From Acinetobacter suaedae (lineage in GTDB: Bacteria > Pseudomonadota > Gammaproteobacteria > Pseudomonadales > Moraxellaceae), in assembly GCF_008630915.1 (NCBI RefSeq), contig NZ_CP043909.1, positions 930,001 through 994,000 of the forward strand: a stretch of DNA of 64,000 nt, written 5' to 3'. Below, in pieces: positions 51,920 through 62,363 of this stretch (the stretch's first letter is position 1; each line of letters starts with the position of its first letter). The notes beneath the pieces are model-generated. The model had not been told where the DNA came from. It saw only the letters and a program-made list of their open reading frames with translations, and ran no database searches. The position numbers and the translations under genes are program-made.

Positions 51920-53308
51920 TTATGTCAATTCTTCACTCAGTTGCATTGCTTCTGTCAACGCTTCATGCAAACGTGCGACAGCAATTACTTGAATCCCATC
52001 TATTGCTTTTTGAGGCGCATTGGCACGCGGTAAAATGGCATATTTAAAACCATGTTTTGCGGCTTCTCTTAGACGTTCCTGACCATTGGGAACAGGACGG
52101 ATTTCACCCGACAAACCAACTTCACCAAATACAGCGAGTTGTTGAGGCAGTGCCTTCCCCCGTAGACTTGAAGCACAAGCAAGTAGAACAGCTAAGTCTG
52201 AACCAGTTTCGGTAATTTTTAATCCGCCTACAACGTTGACATATACATCTTGCCCTGCAGTTTGTACTCCACCATGTCTGTGCATCACCGCAAGCAACAT
52301 ATTTAGGCGATTTTGCTCTAACCCTAGTGCAACACGACGTGGTTGTCCGTGAGCATCATCGACCAATGCTTGAACCTCAACGAGTAGGGGGCGAGTACCT
52401 TCACGACTAATCATCACGATAGAACCTGGAATCGCTTCATCATAACGGCTTAAAAAGATTGCAGAAGGATTTGCAACTTCTCGTAATCCTTTATCGGTCA
52501 TTGCAAAGACACCTAACTCATTCACTGCACCAAAACGGTTCTTTACCGCACGAATCATGCGATAACGTGAATCAGATTGCCCCTCAAAATACAAAACACA
52601 ATCTACCATGTGTTCTAATACACGAGGACCAGCAAGAGCACCTTCTTTCGTTACATGCCCTACGATAAATAAAGCAGTACCACTGTTTTTGGCAAAACGT
52701 GTGAGTAGCGCAGCAGATTCTCGGATTTGTGAAACCCCACCTGGTGCCGATTGTAAAGTCTCAGTATATAGGGTTTGAATGGAGTCTAAGATGGCAACAG
52801 CAGGGCGTTCCTGTGCCAAAACTTCACAAATACGTTCAACACAAGTTTCTGCCATCACTTTAAGTTGATCAGTAGGTAAATCTAAACGGTGTGCTCTTAA
52901 AGCAACTTGAGAAAGAGATTCTTCGCCAGTGACATAGAGTGCAGAACTGTTCTTGCTAGCCATGTGAGTAGCTGTTTGCAGAAGAATTGTAGATTTTCCG
53001 ATACCTGGATCACCGCCGATAAGTACGACTGAACCTGTTACTAGGCCTCCGCCTAAGACGCGATCAAATTCGCTTACACCCGTCGCTAGACGTGTTTCAT
53101 TTGATACAGAAACTTGATTAAGTGTTGTAATATTGGCAACTTGCCCTGCATAGCCTCCGATTTTAGGCTGACCACGATGAGAGACAGTCGGTTCGATACG
53201 TACTTCGACCAAACAGTTCCATTCACCGCATTCAGTACATTGTCCAGCCCATTTCGGATGATCAGCACCACATTGTTCACAACGGTAAACAGTTTTAATT
53301 TTTGCCAT
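51920..53308 (-). CDS. radA: RadA, DNA repair/recombination branch-migration protein
   Basis: A RecA-like helicase that extends strand exchange and processes recombination intermediates, also needed for transformation in many species. It has 462 residues: zinc finger C-x2-C...C-x2-C (YRCEQCGADHPKWAGQCTEC, residues 8-27), Walker A GGDPGIGKST (about 97-106), the RadA-specific KNRFG motif, and a Lon-protease-like C-terminal domain (about 290-450; GGLKITETGSDLAVLLACAS). Confidence 0.96.
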   Translation of the reverse strand: MAKIKTVYRCEQCGADHPKWAGQCTECGEWNCLVEVRIEPTVSHRGQPKIGGYAGQVANITTLNQVSVSNETRLATGVSEFDRVLGGGLVTGSVVLIGGDPGIGKSTILLQTATHMASKNSSALYVTGEESLSQVALRAHRLDLPTDQLKVMAETCVERICEVLAQERPAVAILDSIQTLYTETLQSAPGGVSQIRESAALLTRFAKNSGTALFIVGHVTKEGALAGPRVLEHMVDCVLYFEGQSDSRYRMIRAVKNRFGAVNELGVFAMTDKGLREVANPSAIFLSRYDEAIPGSIVMISREGTRPLLVEVQALVDDAHGQPRRVALGLEQNRLNMLLAVMHRHGGVQTAGQDVYVNVVGGLKITETGSDLAVLLACASSLRGKALPQQLAVFGEVGLSGEIRPVPNGQERLREAAKHGFKYAILPRANAPQKAIDGIQVIAVARLHEALTEAMQLSEELT

Positions 53309-53662
53309 ATTTAAAATTGAAAAATTTGTGTAAATTAGTTAAAAAGTAAAGTAAATACGAAAACGATGCGTCGAGTCCATTTTTTCTTGAATAAGGATAA
53401 AGAAAAAGGGCGTTTTTTCGTATATTACTGGTTAAAGGGAAGTGCTCAGAAAAATAACATGATATAAGACTTTTACAAGTAAGATACAGTGTGTTTTTGA
53501 GTCTAGATATTTCTTCAGTTCACTTTTTCCATGGAAGGTCTTTGAGCATTTGTTCAATTCTTGTCGTGAAGCTTAAGTTGAATGGCATAGATATTGCTCT
53601 TGCTCAGACAAATGGGAATATAACAGTTGTTATATTTTCAACATATATAAAGGTTGATTTTT
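53309..53662. promoter_or_regulatory. radA-symporter divergent spacer with an operator-like palindrome
   Basis: A 354-base spacer between divergent genes. No gene was found. Its only striking element is the perfect palindrome at 53617-53636: AATATAAC and GTTATATT around AGTT, 26 bases before the symporter start, where a regulator could act. Confidence 0.5.
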
Positions 53663-55162
53663 ATGAGTGCAGCAGAAATTGTTGATTGGTTTAATGGTGT
53701 TATCTGGAGCCCAGCGCTAATCTATTTATGCTTAGGTGCAGGTTTATTTTTCTCTATTCTTACGCGGTTTGTTCAAATCCGACAACTGAAAGAAATGGGA
53801 AGATTATTAATTAAAGGAACATCCTCAGCACAGGGGATTTCATCTTTCCAAGCGTTATCCGTTTCGCTTTCAGGTCGTGTCGGTGTGGGTAATATTGCTG
53901 GGGTTGCAGCAGCAATTGGTTTTGGTGGTCCAGGTGCCGTATTTTGGATGTGGGTTGTTGCATTTTTAGGTGCGAGTACAGCTTATGTGGAATCGACTTT
54001 AGGTCAAATTTATAAAGTTGAATACCAAGGTCAGTATCGTGGTGGTCCGGCTTTCTATTTTGATAAAGGCTTAGGGCAGCGTTGGTTAGGTATTTTATTT
54101 GCGATCGCTGCGATTATTTCTTGTGGTCTATTCTTACCAGGTATCCAAGCGAATGCTGTAGGGAATGCTTTTACGCAGATTACAGGTCAGGGAGCAATCG
54201 TATTTGGCGATGTTGGTGTATATAAGCTTGTCGCGCTTGTTGTGATCGTAACGTTATTATCGATCATTATTTTCGGTGGTATTAAACGTATCGCTCGATT
54301 TGCTCAGGTTATTGTTCCATTTATGGCTCTTGGCTATATCATCATGGCATTAGTCATCATTATTATGAACATTCAAGAGCTTCCAAATGTCATTCGTATG
54401 ATCTTCGCTGATGCTTTTACACCGATGGCGGGTGTTGGCGCTGCAATTGGCTGGGGGGTAAAACGTGGTGTTTATTCAAATGAGGCTGGTCAGGGTACTG
54501 GTCCGCATGCGGCAGCTGCTGCAGAGGTACAGCATCCAGCTCAACAAGGGTTAGTGCAGTCTTTTTCTGTTTACGTTGATACTTTATTTGTCTGCTCAGC
54601 AACGGCTTTTATGATCTTGATCACAGGAATGTATAATGTTCAAGGGACTTTAGAGGCTGGTCAATTCATTGTACAAAATGTAAGTCCAACGGTTGAGATT
54701 GGCTCGCCAGCCTTTACTCAAATGGCAGTCAGTACTGTTTTTGGTGGTTTTGGCCAAATCTTTGTAGCGTTGGCAGTATTCTTCTTTGCCTTCACGACAA
54801 TTATTGCTTACTACTATATTGCTGAAACCAACATTACTTACCTCAGCTATATCACAAAAACGCCTTCATTAATGTTCCTCACAAAATGCTTCATTATTGC
54901 AGCAGTTGTTTATGGTGTAATTAGTGCAACTGGTTATATTTGGGGTATCGGTGATATTGGCGTTGGTTTAATGGCATGGATTAACATCATTGGTATTATC
55001 TTGACTTACTTCATCTGGAAGCCGACGATTAAAGCATTACGTGATTATGAGAAACAGCAAAAAGCTGGTGTAACAGAATTCACATTTGATCCAGTTAAAC
55101 TTGGTATCCGTAATGCAACATTCTGGGAAGATCGTCTCAAGAATAAATCGAAAAAAGATTAA
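53663..55162 (+). CDS. AGCS-family alanine/glycine sodium symporter
   Basis: A sodium-coupled amino-acid importer (AlsT/AgcS type) of 499 residues with about ten to eleven membrane helices. Family signatures are GRVGVGNIAGVAAAIGFGGP (about 72-91), the GGPAFYFDKGLG region and GWGVKRGVYSNEAGQGTGPH (about 263-282). I use the ATG at 53663 (MSAAEIVDWFNG), with AAAGG upstream, rather than a TTG three codons earlier. A terminator follows at 55194-55218. Confidence 0.92.
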   Translation: MSAAEIVDWFNGVIWSPALIYLCLGAGLFFSILTRFVQIRQLKEMGRLLIKGTSSAQGISSFQALSVSLSGRVGVGNIAGVAAAIGFGGPGAVFWMWVVAFLGASTAYVESTLGQIYKVEYQGQYRGGPAFYFDKGLGQRWLGILFAIAAIISCGLFLPGIQANAVGNAFTQITGQGAIVFGDVGVYKLVALVVIVTLLSIIIFGGIKRIARFAQVIVPFMALGYIIMALVIIIMNIQELPNVIRMIFADAFTPMAGVGAAIGWGVKRGVYSNEAGQGTGPHAAAAAEVQHPAQQGLVQSFSVYVDTLFVCSATAFMILITGMYNVQGTLEAGQFIVQNVSPTVEIGSPAFTQMAVSTVFGGFGQIFVALAVFFFAFTTIIAYYYIAETNITYLSYITKTPSLMFLTKCFIIAAVVYGVISATGYIWGIGDIGVGLMAWINIIGIILTYFIWKPTIKALRDYEKQQKAGVTEFTFDPVKLGIRNATFWEDRLKNKSKKD

Positions 55163-55193
55163 CTCTTGATGCTATAACTTTCATGTTCTACTT

Positions 55194-55218
55194 AAAAGCA
55201 GCCAAAATGGCTGCTTTT
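55194..55218 (+). terminator. Intrinsic terminator after the symporter gene
   Basis: AAAAGCAGCCA (55194-55204) and TGGCTGCTTTT (55208-55218) form a perfect 11-base stem with a three-base loop, followed by T residues. Confidence 0.9.
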
Positions 55219-55462
55219 TTGATTTTTACTTGAAATATTAATGAATATAGCGATGAATTGGTAAGTGGTCAAAATCGTTATTGATTTAGAAAATCGGGTG
55301 TTTCAAAGCGACTTAGTGTATTTTGAATAGCAATGAAGAGATGATGGATTCATATCTTATGAAGCACAAGAATGAACAGAAATGGGCTTTTTTTATGTTT
55401 GGACTTTAGCCTGTCGATTGATCACGCTATACTGCTGCGAATCGTAAAAGTTAGGTGCTCAG

Positions 55463-55702
55463 ATGCGTCCAGTCATTTGTTCTATCAGTGTGTTACTGAG
55501 TTGTGTTGTATTAACAGCATGTGGTCAGTCCGGTGCATTGCAATTACCGTCTGATCCAAATCATGATAAACGTGCAAAATACTTACTTTACAAGAATGAG
55601 GCATCTTCAGCCAAAGCTTCTTCTGATGTAAATGCGGATGATGGCAAGGTGGAAAACCAAACCTCACAACCTTCGACCCAATCTCAGACCACTTCACCTT
55701 AA
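55463..55702 (+). CDS. lptM: LptM-like outer-membrane lipoprotein
   Basis: A 79-residue lipoprotein: signal peptide with lipobox LTAC (Cys at residue 20), then the family hallmark CGQSGALQLP and a Ser/Gln-rich tail. LptM (formerly YifL) helps the LptD/LptE lipopolysaccharide translocon mature. The position directly before lysA-dapF agrees with the gene order of other gammaproteobacteria. TATACT at 55428-55433 may be its -10 element. Confidence 0.85.
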   Translation: MRPVICSISVLLSCVVLTACGQSGALQLPSDPNHDKRAKYLLYKNEASSAKASSDVNADDGKVENQTSQPSTQSQTTSP

Positions 55703-55724
55703 GTTTGTAAATAAGGACATCCTC

Positions 55725-56975
55725 ATGAGTTTCACTCGCATTAATGGAGTATTGCATGCAGAGCAATGTTCATTAGATCAGCTCGCACAGCAATATGGCA
55801 CACCTTTATATGTTTATTCCAAAGCAACCTTGGAAAAACATTATTTAGATATGGATCGTGCTTTTGATTTTATTGATCATCAAATCTGTTTTGCAGTGAA
55901 GTCAAACTCAAACTTAGCTGTTCTTAATGTCTTGGCAAAGTTAGGTGCTGGTTTTGATATTGTGACGGGTGGAGAGCTTGCGCGTGTCCTTGCAGCAGGT
56001 GGTGATCCAGCCAAGATCGTTTTTTCTGGCTTGGGTAAATCAGAGGCAGATATTGAGAAAGCATTAACCGTGGGTATTGCTTGTTTCAATGTAGAGTCAT
56101 ATGCCGAGTTAGATCGAATTCAAAAAGTCGCAGCGAAACTTGATAAAAAAGCGCCGATTTCGTTGCGCGTTAATCCTGATGTGGATGCGAAAACCCATCC
56201 ATATATTTCGACAGGTCTAAAAGAAAATAAATTCGGTATTCCGAGTGATGCAGTCGATTCAACATATCAATATGCAGCATCCTTACCAAATTTAGAAATC
56301 GTGGGTATCGATTGTCATATTGGTTCACAATTGACAGAAACCAAGCCTTTCGTTGATGCACTTGATCGCGTTATTTTAATGATTGAGCAGTTGAAAAAAC
56401 TTGGGATCAACCTCAAACATATTGATATCGGCGGTGGTTTAGGCGTTTGTTATAAAGATGAAACACCACCAACGGTGGCTGAATATGCAAATTCAATGCG
56501 TCCTGCTTTAGAAAAACTAGGCTTGAAAGTTTATATGGAGCCAGGGCGTAGTATTTCTGCCAATGCAGGTGCTTTGCTGACAAAAGTTGATTTGTTAAAA
56601 CCAACCAATCATCGTAACTTTGCGATTATTGATGCTGCAATGAATGATTTGATTCGTCCAGCATTGTATGAGGCGTGGATGGATATTCAACCTGTTAATC
56701 CAAATCCAGATGTTGAAGTAAAAACGTGGGATCTCGTCGGTGCTATCTGTGAAACAGGTGATTTCTTGGGTAAAGAGCGTGATTTGGCTCTACAAGAAAA
56801 CGATGTATTAGCTGTTTTAGGTGCAGGTGCGTATGGCTTTGTGATGAGCTCAAATTATAATAGCCGTGGTCGAGCTGCTGAAGTAATGGTCAATGGTGAT
56901 CAAGCCTATTTAATTCGCGAGCGCGAAACCATAGAATCACTCTGGGAAAAAGAGCGTTTGTTGCCTGAGGAGTAA
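55725..56975 (+). CDS. lysA: LysA, diaminopimelate decarboxylase
   Basis: PLP enzyme for the last step of lysine synthesis, meso-diaminopimelate to lysine. The ATG at 55725, with AAGGA upstream, gives 416 residues; the open frame begins earlier inside lptM but is not coding there. Motifs: PLP Lys in CFAVKSNSN (about 48-56), HIGSQ, the glycine loop [23 protein letters not shown] and the catalytic Cys in [10 protein letters not shown]. It starts 22 bases after lptM and ends 5 bases before dapF. Confidence 0.95.
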   Translation: MSFTRINGVLHAEQCSLDQLAQQYGTPLYVYSKATLEKHYLDMDRAFDFIDHQICFAVKSNSNLAVLNVLAKLGAGFDIVTGGELARVLAAGGDPAKIVFSGLGKSEADIEKALTVGIACFNVESYAELDRIQKVAAKLDKKAPISLRVNPDVDAKTHPYISTGLKENKFGIPSDAVDSTYQYAASLPNLEIVGIDCHIGSQLTETKPFVDALDRVILMIEQLKKLGINLKHIDIGGGLGVCYKDETPPTVAEYANSMRPALEKLGLKVYMEPGRSISANAGALLTKVDLLKPTNHRNFAIIDAAMNDLIRPALYEAWMDIQPVNPNPDVEVKTWDLVGAICETGDFLGKERDLALQENDVLAVLGAGAYGFVMSSNYNSRGRAAEVMVNGDQAYLIRERETIESLWEKERLLPEE

Positions 56976-56980
56976 ATTGG

Positions 56981-57835
56981 ATGTTTTTAGAATTTACCAA
57001 AATGCATGGTTTGGGCAATGATTTTATGGTCGTTGATCTCATCACCCAGCGAGCTTATCTAGATACCGTGACGATTCAACGTTTAGCAGATCGTCATTTT
57101 GGAGTGGGGTTCGATCAACTTTTAATTGTTGAACCACCCGATTTTCCAGATGTAGATTTTAAATATCGAATTTTTAATGCGGATGGTTCCGAAGTTGAAC
57201 AATGCGGAAATGGGGTTCGTTGTTTTGCACGTTTTGTGCATGAACGCCGTTTAACCACGAAAACTAAAATTCGTGTACAGACCAAAGCGGGTATCGTAGA
57301 GCCTGAGTTGGGTGCCAATGGTTGGGTTCGTGTGAATATGGGGCCACCCAAATTTCTTCCAGACGAGATTCCGTTTGTAACTCAAGTCGATGAAGATATT
57401 GAGGGGTTATATTCCTTAGAGCTTGCTGATGACAAGAGCATCAATATTGATGTGGTCAATATGGGTAATCCGCATGCAGTGACGATTGTTCCAGATGTAC
57501 TAACCGCTGATGTAGCTGGAATTGGTCCACAAGTTGAATCGCATGTACGCTTTCCAGAGCGAGTCAATGCAGGCTTTATGCAAATTTTGGATGAAAAGCA
57601 CGTGCGTTTACGCGTGTTTGAGCGTGGTGTTGGTGAGACCTTAGCTTGTGGTACAGGTGCATGTGCTGCAGCTGTAAGTGGTATGCGTCGTGGTTTACTT
57701 GCGAGTGAGGTTGAAGTTCAACTTGCAGGTGGTAAGTTGCATATTGCATGGCGTGAAGGTGATGTCGTCTGGATGACGGGTCCAACTGCATATGTATATG
57801 AAGGGCGTTTGGATTTACGTTATTTCCAATCTTAA
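56981..57835 (+). CDS. dapF: DapF, diaminopimelate epimerase
   Basis: Converts L,L- to meso-diaminopimelate without a cofactor, using two Cys residues as acid and base. Both are present: [13 protein letters not shown] (about 70-82) and [12 protein letters not shown] (about 219-230). The N-terminal [12 protein letters not shown] is typical. The 284-residue length is normal. It is the third gene of lptM-lysA-dapF, with a terminator 8 bases after the stop. Confidence 0.96.
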   Translation: MFLEFTKMHGLGNDFMVVDLITQRAYLDTVTIQRLADRHFGVGFDQLLIVEPPDFPDVDFKYRIFNADGSEVEQCGNGVRCFARFVHERRLTTKTKIRVQTKAGIVEPELGANGWVRVNMGPPKFLPDEIPFVTQVDEDIEGLYSLELADDKSINIDVVNMGNPHAVTIVPDVLTADVAGIGPQVESHVRFPERVNAGFMQILDEKHVRLRVFERGVGETLACGTGACAAAVSGMRRGLLASEVEVQLAGGKLHIAWREGDVVWMTGPTAYVYEGRLDLRYFQS

Positions 57836-57842
57836 TGCACTT

Positions 57843-57870
57843 AAGAGCACTAGATTATGGTGCTCTTTTT
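57843..57870 (+). terminator. Intrinsic terminator after dapF
   Basis: AAGAGCAC (57843-57850) pairs with GTGCTCTT (57860-57867), followed by a T-run. Confidence 0.85.
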
Positions 57871-57894
57871 TATTTTAATAGTTTGAAGTTACTG

Positions 57895-58509
57895 ATGAAG
57901 AATAAAATTATTTTTTTACCGGGTGCATCTGGCGATCTAAATTTTTGGCAACCTGTAAGTGATTTGTTGCCTGATAGATATGACAAAGAAATTATAGGTT
58001 ATCCGTCATTTGGTTGTGTTGAAGCAGATAAAAATATAGAAAGCTTCGAGGCATTGATTGATTATGTGATCGGAAAAGTTCAACAAGAATGTGTGATTGT
58101 CGCTCAATCCATGGGTGGGATTTTTGCAGTGGCCTCTGCTTTAACGAAACCTGAATGGGTAAAAGGATTAGTATTGGTTGCCACGTCTGGTGGTATTCCG
58201 CTGGAGCCTTTTGATGTTCAAGATTGGCGTGAAGGGTATAGCCAGCATTATTTACAATATCCAGATTGGTTTGTGACAGCCAATATTGATTTTGATGCTG
58301 AGTTAGGTTCAATTGATATTCCAGTATTGTTATTGTGGGGAGACCAAGATCCATTGAGTCCACCCACTGTCGGGGAATATTTAAATCAATGCTTTCCAAA
58401 TGCTGAACTGCACATTATAAAGGATGGTGATCATCAGTTTGCTCATACACATGCACAGCAGGTAGCAGCATATATTGATATTTATTTGAATCGTCACAAT
58501 TCAAATTAA
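57895..58509 (+). CDS. Alpha/beta-hydrolase fold protein
   Basis: A 204-residue alpha/beta hydrolase of unknown substrate. The nucleophile elbow AQSMGG, acid LLLWGDQDPLSPP and His in KDGDHQFAH form a complete catalytic set. The short length leaves little room for a cap domain; BioH-like esterases have a similar core, but no biotin genes lie nearby. I use the ATG at 57895 (MKNKIIFLPGASGD), since the frame upstream runs through the dapF terminator. Overlaps the convergent LysE gene by 4 bases. Confidence 0.8.
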   Translation: MKNKIIFLPGASGDLNFWQPVSDLLPDRYDKEIIGYPSFGCVEADKNIESFEALIDYVIGKVQQECVIVAQSMGGIFAVASALTKPEWVKGLVLVATSGGIPLEPFDVQDWREGYSQHYLQYPDWFVTANIDFDAELGSIDIPVLLLWGDQDPLSPPTVGEYLNQCFPNAELHIIKDGDHQFAHTHAQQVAAYIDIYLNRHNSN

Positions 58510-59117
58510 CGTTTACTAAACGCAAGTTTGAGTGCAAACAGAATAAAAATACTACCTGTAATTCGATCCATATAGCGAATAAATTTGGGTTGTTTCAAGT
58601 AATGAGAAACCGTTTGCATGGCATAGATCAGGAACATCGACCAGATAAAACCAATGATTACATGAATCATTACTAACCCCATCGTCCAAGCAATTGGTGA
58701 GGCGGATTGTGGAATAAACTGGGGTAGAAATGAAATATAAAAAATACCAACTTTAGGATTCAGTAAATTACCTAAAAAACCTTTAACAAACCAGTTCTGA
58801 GTTGAGTGAGTAGTTTCTGTATTTGTAAGTTGTGCGCGAGGTTTTAGGAGCATATTGAGCCCAAGCCATGCAAGATAGAATGCACCCATCCATTTTAAAA
58901 TGTTAAAAGCCAGATCAGAAGTCATTAATAATGCCCCTAAACCGCCAGCCACGATGAGTCCCCAAGCAATACACCCTAAGTTAATTCCCAATGCTGCTTG
59001 AAAGGCTTTTAATTTACCTTCGAGTGTTGCAGTACGAATAATCAAGGTCGTATCTAGACCAGGAGTGATCGTGAGGAGGGTAATTGCGATTAGATAAGGG
59101 ATTAGAATTGTTGTCAT
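58506..59117 (-). CDS. LysE/RhtB-family amino-acid exporter
   Basis: A 203-residue membrane protein with about five to six helices. PGLDTTLIIRTATLEGKLKA (about 19-38) is the usual first-loop signature of the LysE/RhtB family, and GFLGNLLNPKVGIFYISFLP (about 113-132) the second. The substrate is unknown: RhtB relatives export homoserine, threonine or other amino acids. Convergent with the hydrolase gene. Confidence 0.88.
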   Translation of the reverse strand: MTTILIPYLIAITLLTITPGLDTTLIIRTATLEGKLKAFQAALGINLGCIAWGLIVAGGLGALLMTSDLAFNILKWMGAFYLAWLGLNMLLKPRAQLTNTETTHSTQNWFVKGFLGNLLNPKVGIFYISFLPQFIPQSASPIAWTMGLVMIHVIIGFIWSMFLIYAMQTVSHYLKQPKFIRYMDRITGSIFILFALKLAFSKR

Positions 59118-59235
59118 GGCAGTGGGCTAAAGTCTAATGCTTGAAATTTATTGTATTACAAATAAGCGATGATCTTCGAGATTTGTATAATACAAAGAAC
59201 AAAGATTGCTAGAATATCACGATGGAGTAAATAGG

Positions 59236-60162
59236 ATGGAGAATGACTTGGAAACTCCTGAAAAGCTGTTGTCAATGTGGTTAAAAGAAAGAGTGATTCA
59301 AAATCAGTCAGCGCATACGATTTCAGCTTATCAACGTGATCTAGCTGATTTCTTTAAATTTTGTGAATATAAACAGTTACAGTTAGAAGATGTTGAAGCA
59401 TCCGATTTAAGAGAGTATTTGGCATCTCGGGTAGAGCAGGACCAATTGAGCTCTAGTAGTTTGCAACGACATTTGACTTCTATTCGTCAATTTATGAAAT
59501 GGGCAGCGCAAGGACGATACCTACAGCATAATCCATCCGCTGATTTTAAGTTAAAGCGTCAACCTAGACCTTTACCGGGTATGGTTGATATTGAAACGAT
59601 CAATCAAATCTTAGATCAGACTGCACCAGAGAAACTGATTGACCAACAACTATGGCTACGAGATAAAGCCATGCTGGAACTTTTATATTCGAGTGGGTTA
59701 CGTTTGGCTGAATTGCAAGGCTTGGCCATCAAAGATATTGATTTTAATCGCCAACTATTGCGTATCACAGGTAAGGGCAATAAAACCCGAATCGTCCCTT
59801 TCGGACTCAAAGCAAAACAAAGTTTAATTGAATGGCTGAAAATTTATCGCATTTGGCAAGGTGGTTTTATGGCGGACTCGGCGGTGTTTATCTCACAGCA
59901 GGGACGTGCCTTGATGCCGAGGCAAATTGAAAATCGAGTGAAATTACAAGCTCAGCGCGCAGGGGTGAATGTTGACTTACATCCACACTTGTTAAGACAT
60001 TGTTTTGCGAGTCATATGCTTTCAGCAAGTGGAGATTTGCGTTCTGTACAGGAAATGTTAGGGCATAGCAATTTATCTACTACACAAATATATACCCATG
60101 TAGACTTTGATCAGTTAGCAAAAGTTTATGATCAAGCTCATCCTCGAGCGCAAAAAAGTTAA
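59236..60162 (+). CDS. xerC: XerC, tyrosine recombinase for chromosome dimer resolution
   Basis: With XerD resolves chromosome dimers at dif. The N-terminal SAM-like domain is at about 5-95 (SAHTISAYQRDLADFFKF) and the catalytic domain at about 110-300. Catalytic residues are visible: Arg in GLRLAELQGL, Lys in TGKGNKTR, HLLRH, then LGHSNL and Tyr in TTQIYTHVD. The ATG at 59236, 8 bases after GGAG, gives 308 residues. The location after lysA-dapF favours XerC over XerD. Confidence 0.92.
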   Translation: MENDLETPEKLLSMWLKERVIQNQSAHTISAYQRDLADFFKFCEYKQLQLEDVEASDLREYLASRVEQDQLSSSSLQRHLTSIRQFMKWAAQGRYLQHNPSADFKLKRQPRPLPGMVDIETINQILDQTAPEKLIDQQLWLRDKAMLELLYSSGLRLAELQGLAIKDIDFNRQLLRITGKGNKTRIVPFGLKAKQSLIEWLKIYRIWQGGFMADSAVFISQQGRALMPRQIENRVKLQAQRAGVNVDLHPHLLRHCFASHMLSASGDLRSVQEMLGHSNLSTTQIYTHVDFDQLAKVYDQAHPRAQKS

Positions 60163-60600
60163 TTCTTGATATATTATGTTGCAAAATTGCTTATTTAATA
60201 GTCGATGAATTTTCCACTTTCTCTAGAAAGTTTCTTAAATCATGACGCTTACTTTATTGCCAATTTTTATATAAAGTTGAAGTCTGTTTAACGTGATAAG
60301 AAATGATCCGTCACAGATCATTATAAATTGAAGAATAAAGTTTGAATTAGGTCTTTGAATTATTTAAAAGATTATAAAAATCAATGTGTAATATTTATTA
60401 TATTGATAAACTAAAACCAATAAATGAATAGTTGTTTCAAATTAGTGAACTGGGCATTTCATCTTTTTTATTGCACTAGCGGAAATTGTGACTTGACCGA
60501 AATGCCAAATACATTGCAAGATAGGGCACCTAAAAAGTTTCATTCGAAGAGTTAGAATACTCTTTACTACATTTACTTGCTTAGAACAGCCGAGGATTAC
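60163..60600. promoter_or_regulatory. xerC-etfB spacer
   Basis: A 438-base A+T-rich spacer without a supported gene. A small hairpin ACTTTC/GAAAGT (60216-60221, 60226-60231) followed by TTT may weakly end xerC transcription. TTGACC at 60493-60498 could belong to the etfB promoter, but no convincing -10 is at the right distance. The long spacer suggests a leader or regulated promoter. Confidence 0.4.
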
Positions 60601-61350
60601 ATGAAGGCTCTTGTTGCTGTAAAACGTGTGGTTGATGCCAACGTTAAAGTTCGTGTTAAGCCGGACAATAGTGGGGTTGACCTTACTAACGTTAAAATGT
60701 CTATCAACCCATTCTGTGAAATCGCAGTTGAAGAAGCGGTTCGCTTAAAAGAAAAAGGGACGGTTACAGAAATCGTTGTTGTTTCAGTGGGTACTAAAGA
60801 TGCGCAAGAACAACTTCGTTCTGCAATGGCTTTAGGTGCTGACCGTGGTATTTTAGTTGAAACTGCTGATGAAGTTGGCGCTTTAGAAGTTGCTAAAATC
60901 TTGAAAGGCGTAGTAGATGCTGAGAAACCAGAACTTATCCTTCTTGGTAAACAAGCGATTGATGATGACTCTAACCAAGTAGGTCAAATGCTTGGCGCTT
61001 TACTTGGCGCTGGTCAAGGTACTTTCGCATCAGAAGTTAAAGTTGATGGTGGTAAAGTTCAAGTAACTCGTGAAATCGACGGTGGTTTACAAACTGTTGA
61101 GCTTGGTCTTCCAGCAATCATTACAACTGACTTACGTTTGAATGAGCCACGTTATGCTGCGCTTCCAAACATTATGAAAGCGCGTAAAAAGCCGCTTGAT
61201 ACTAAGTCTCCTGCTGATTTTGGCGTTACAACAGGCACTAAACTTAAAACAATTAAAGTTGAAGCACCTGCTGAACGTAAAGCTGGCGTACAAGTGAAGT
61301 CTGTGGACGAGCTTGTTGAAAAATTGAAAAATGAAGCGAAAGTGATCTAA
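60601..61350 (+). CDS. etfB: EtfB, electron transfer flavoprotein beta subunit
   Basis: Small subunit of ETF, which passes electrons from acyl-CoA and other dehydrogenases to the ETF:quinone oxidoreductase. The ATG at 60601 ([12 protein letters not shown]), with GAGG upstream, gives 249 residues. The beta-ETF signature region [20 protein letters not shown] (about 175-194) is complete, and the AMP-site residues lie in [19 protein letters not shown]. Pairs with etfA 12 bases downstream. Codon use is highly biased, as in well-expressed genes. Confidence 0.95.
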   Translation: MKALVAVKRVVDANVKVRVKPDNSGVDLTNVKMSINPFCEIAVEEAVRLKEKGTVTEIVVVSVGTKDAQEQLRSAMALGADRGILVETADEVGALEVAKILKGVVDAEKPELILLGKQAIDDDSNQVGQMLGALLGAGQGTFASEVKVDGGKVQVTREIDGGLQTVELGLPAIITTDLRLNEPRYAALPNIMKARKKPLDTKSPADFGVTTGTKLKTIKVEAPAERKAGVQVKSVDELVEKLKNEAKVI

Positions 61351-61362
61351 GGGAGTAAAATC

Positions 61363-62298
61363 ATGAGTATTTTAGTTATCGCAGATCACAACAACCAAAC
61401 TTTGAATGGCGCAACATTAAACGTTGTTGCGGCAGCTCAAAAAATCGGTGGTGATATTACTGTATTAGTTGCTGGTTCTGGCGCTCAAGCAGTTGCTGAC
61501 GCTGCTGCTAAAGTTGCTGGCGTAAGCAAAGTATTACTTGCTGACAATGCTGCTTATGCAAACCAACTTGCTGAAAACGTTGCTGGCTTAGTTGCTGACA
61601 TCGCGAAAGGTGGTTACAAATACGTATTAGCTGCTTCTACAACAACTGGTAAGAACCTTCTTCCACGTGTTGCTGCGCTTCTAGATGTAAGCATGATCAC
61701 AGACATCATTTCTGTTGAATCTGCAAACACTTTCAAGCGTCCTATCTATGCAGGTAACGCAATCGCAACTGTTCAATCTGACGAAGCAATCATCGTTGGT
61801 ACAGTTCGTGGTACTGCATTTGATGCGGTTGCTGCTGAAGGTGGTTCTGCTGCAGTTGAAGCTGTTGCTGAAGCAAATGATGCTGGTATTTCTAAGTTTG
61901 TTAGCGAAGAAATCGTGAAACTTGATCGTCCAGAATTAACTGCTGCACGTATCGTTGTTTCTGGTGGTCGTGGTGTAGGTTCTGGTGAGAACTATCACAA
62001 AGTACTTGATCCATTAGCTGATAAGCTTGGTGCAGCACAAGGTGCTTCACGTGCTGCGGTTGATGCTGGTTTCGTACCAAATGACTTCCAAGTAGGTCAA
62101 ACTGGTAAAATCGTTGCGCCTGACCTTTACATGGCGATCGGTATCTCAGGTGCAATCCAACACTTGGCTGGTATGAAAGATTCTAAAGTTATTGTTGCAA
62201 TCAACAAAGACGAAGAAGCGCCAATCAACAGCGTTGCTGACTACTGGTTAGTTGGTGATTTGAACACTGTTGTTCCAGAGTTGGTTAGCAAGCTGTAA
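61363..62298 (+). CDS. etfA: EtfA, electron transfer flavoprotein alpha subunit
   Basis: FAD-binding subunit of ETF, 311 residues. The C-terminal FAD domain shows [13 protein letters not shown] (about 198-210), [11 protein letters not shown] and [20 protein letters not shown] (about 245-264), all standard. The N-terminal domain is alanine-rich. It supports beta-oxidation and amino-acid catabolism. A very strong terminator follows. Confidence 0.96.
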   Translation: MSILVIADHNNQTLNGATLNVVAAAQKIGGDITVLVAGSGAQAVADAAAKVAGVSKVLLADNAAYANQLAENVAGLVADIAKGGYKYVLAASTTTGKNLLPRVAALLDVSMITDIISVESANTFKRPIYAGNAIATVQSDEAIIVGTVRGTAFDAVAAEGGSAAVEAVAEANDAGISKFVSEEIVKLDRPELTAARIVVSGGRGVGSGENYHKVLDPLADKLGAAQGASRAAVDAGFVPNDFQVGQTGKIVAPDLYMAIGISGAIQHLAGMKDSKVIVAINKDEEAPINSVADYWLVGDLNTVVPELVSKL

Positions 62299-62319
62299 TT
62301 TACAGTCTGCCACTTATTC

Positions 62320-62363
62320 AAGAAAACGCCCTTGTGCTATAAATTGCGCAAGGGCGTTTTCTT
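62320..62363 (+). terminator. Strong intrinsic terminator after etfBA
   Basis: AAGAAAACGCCCTTG (62320-62334) pairs perfectly with CAAGGGCGTTTTCTT (62349-62363), extended by near-complementary bases inside. It ends directly at the ATG of the next gene. Confidence 0.9.
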
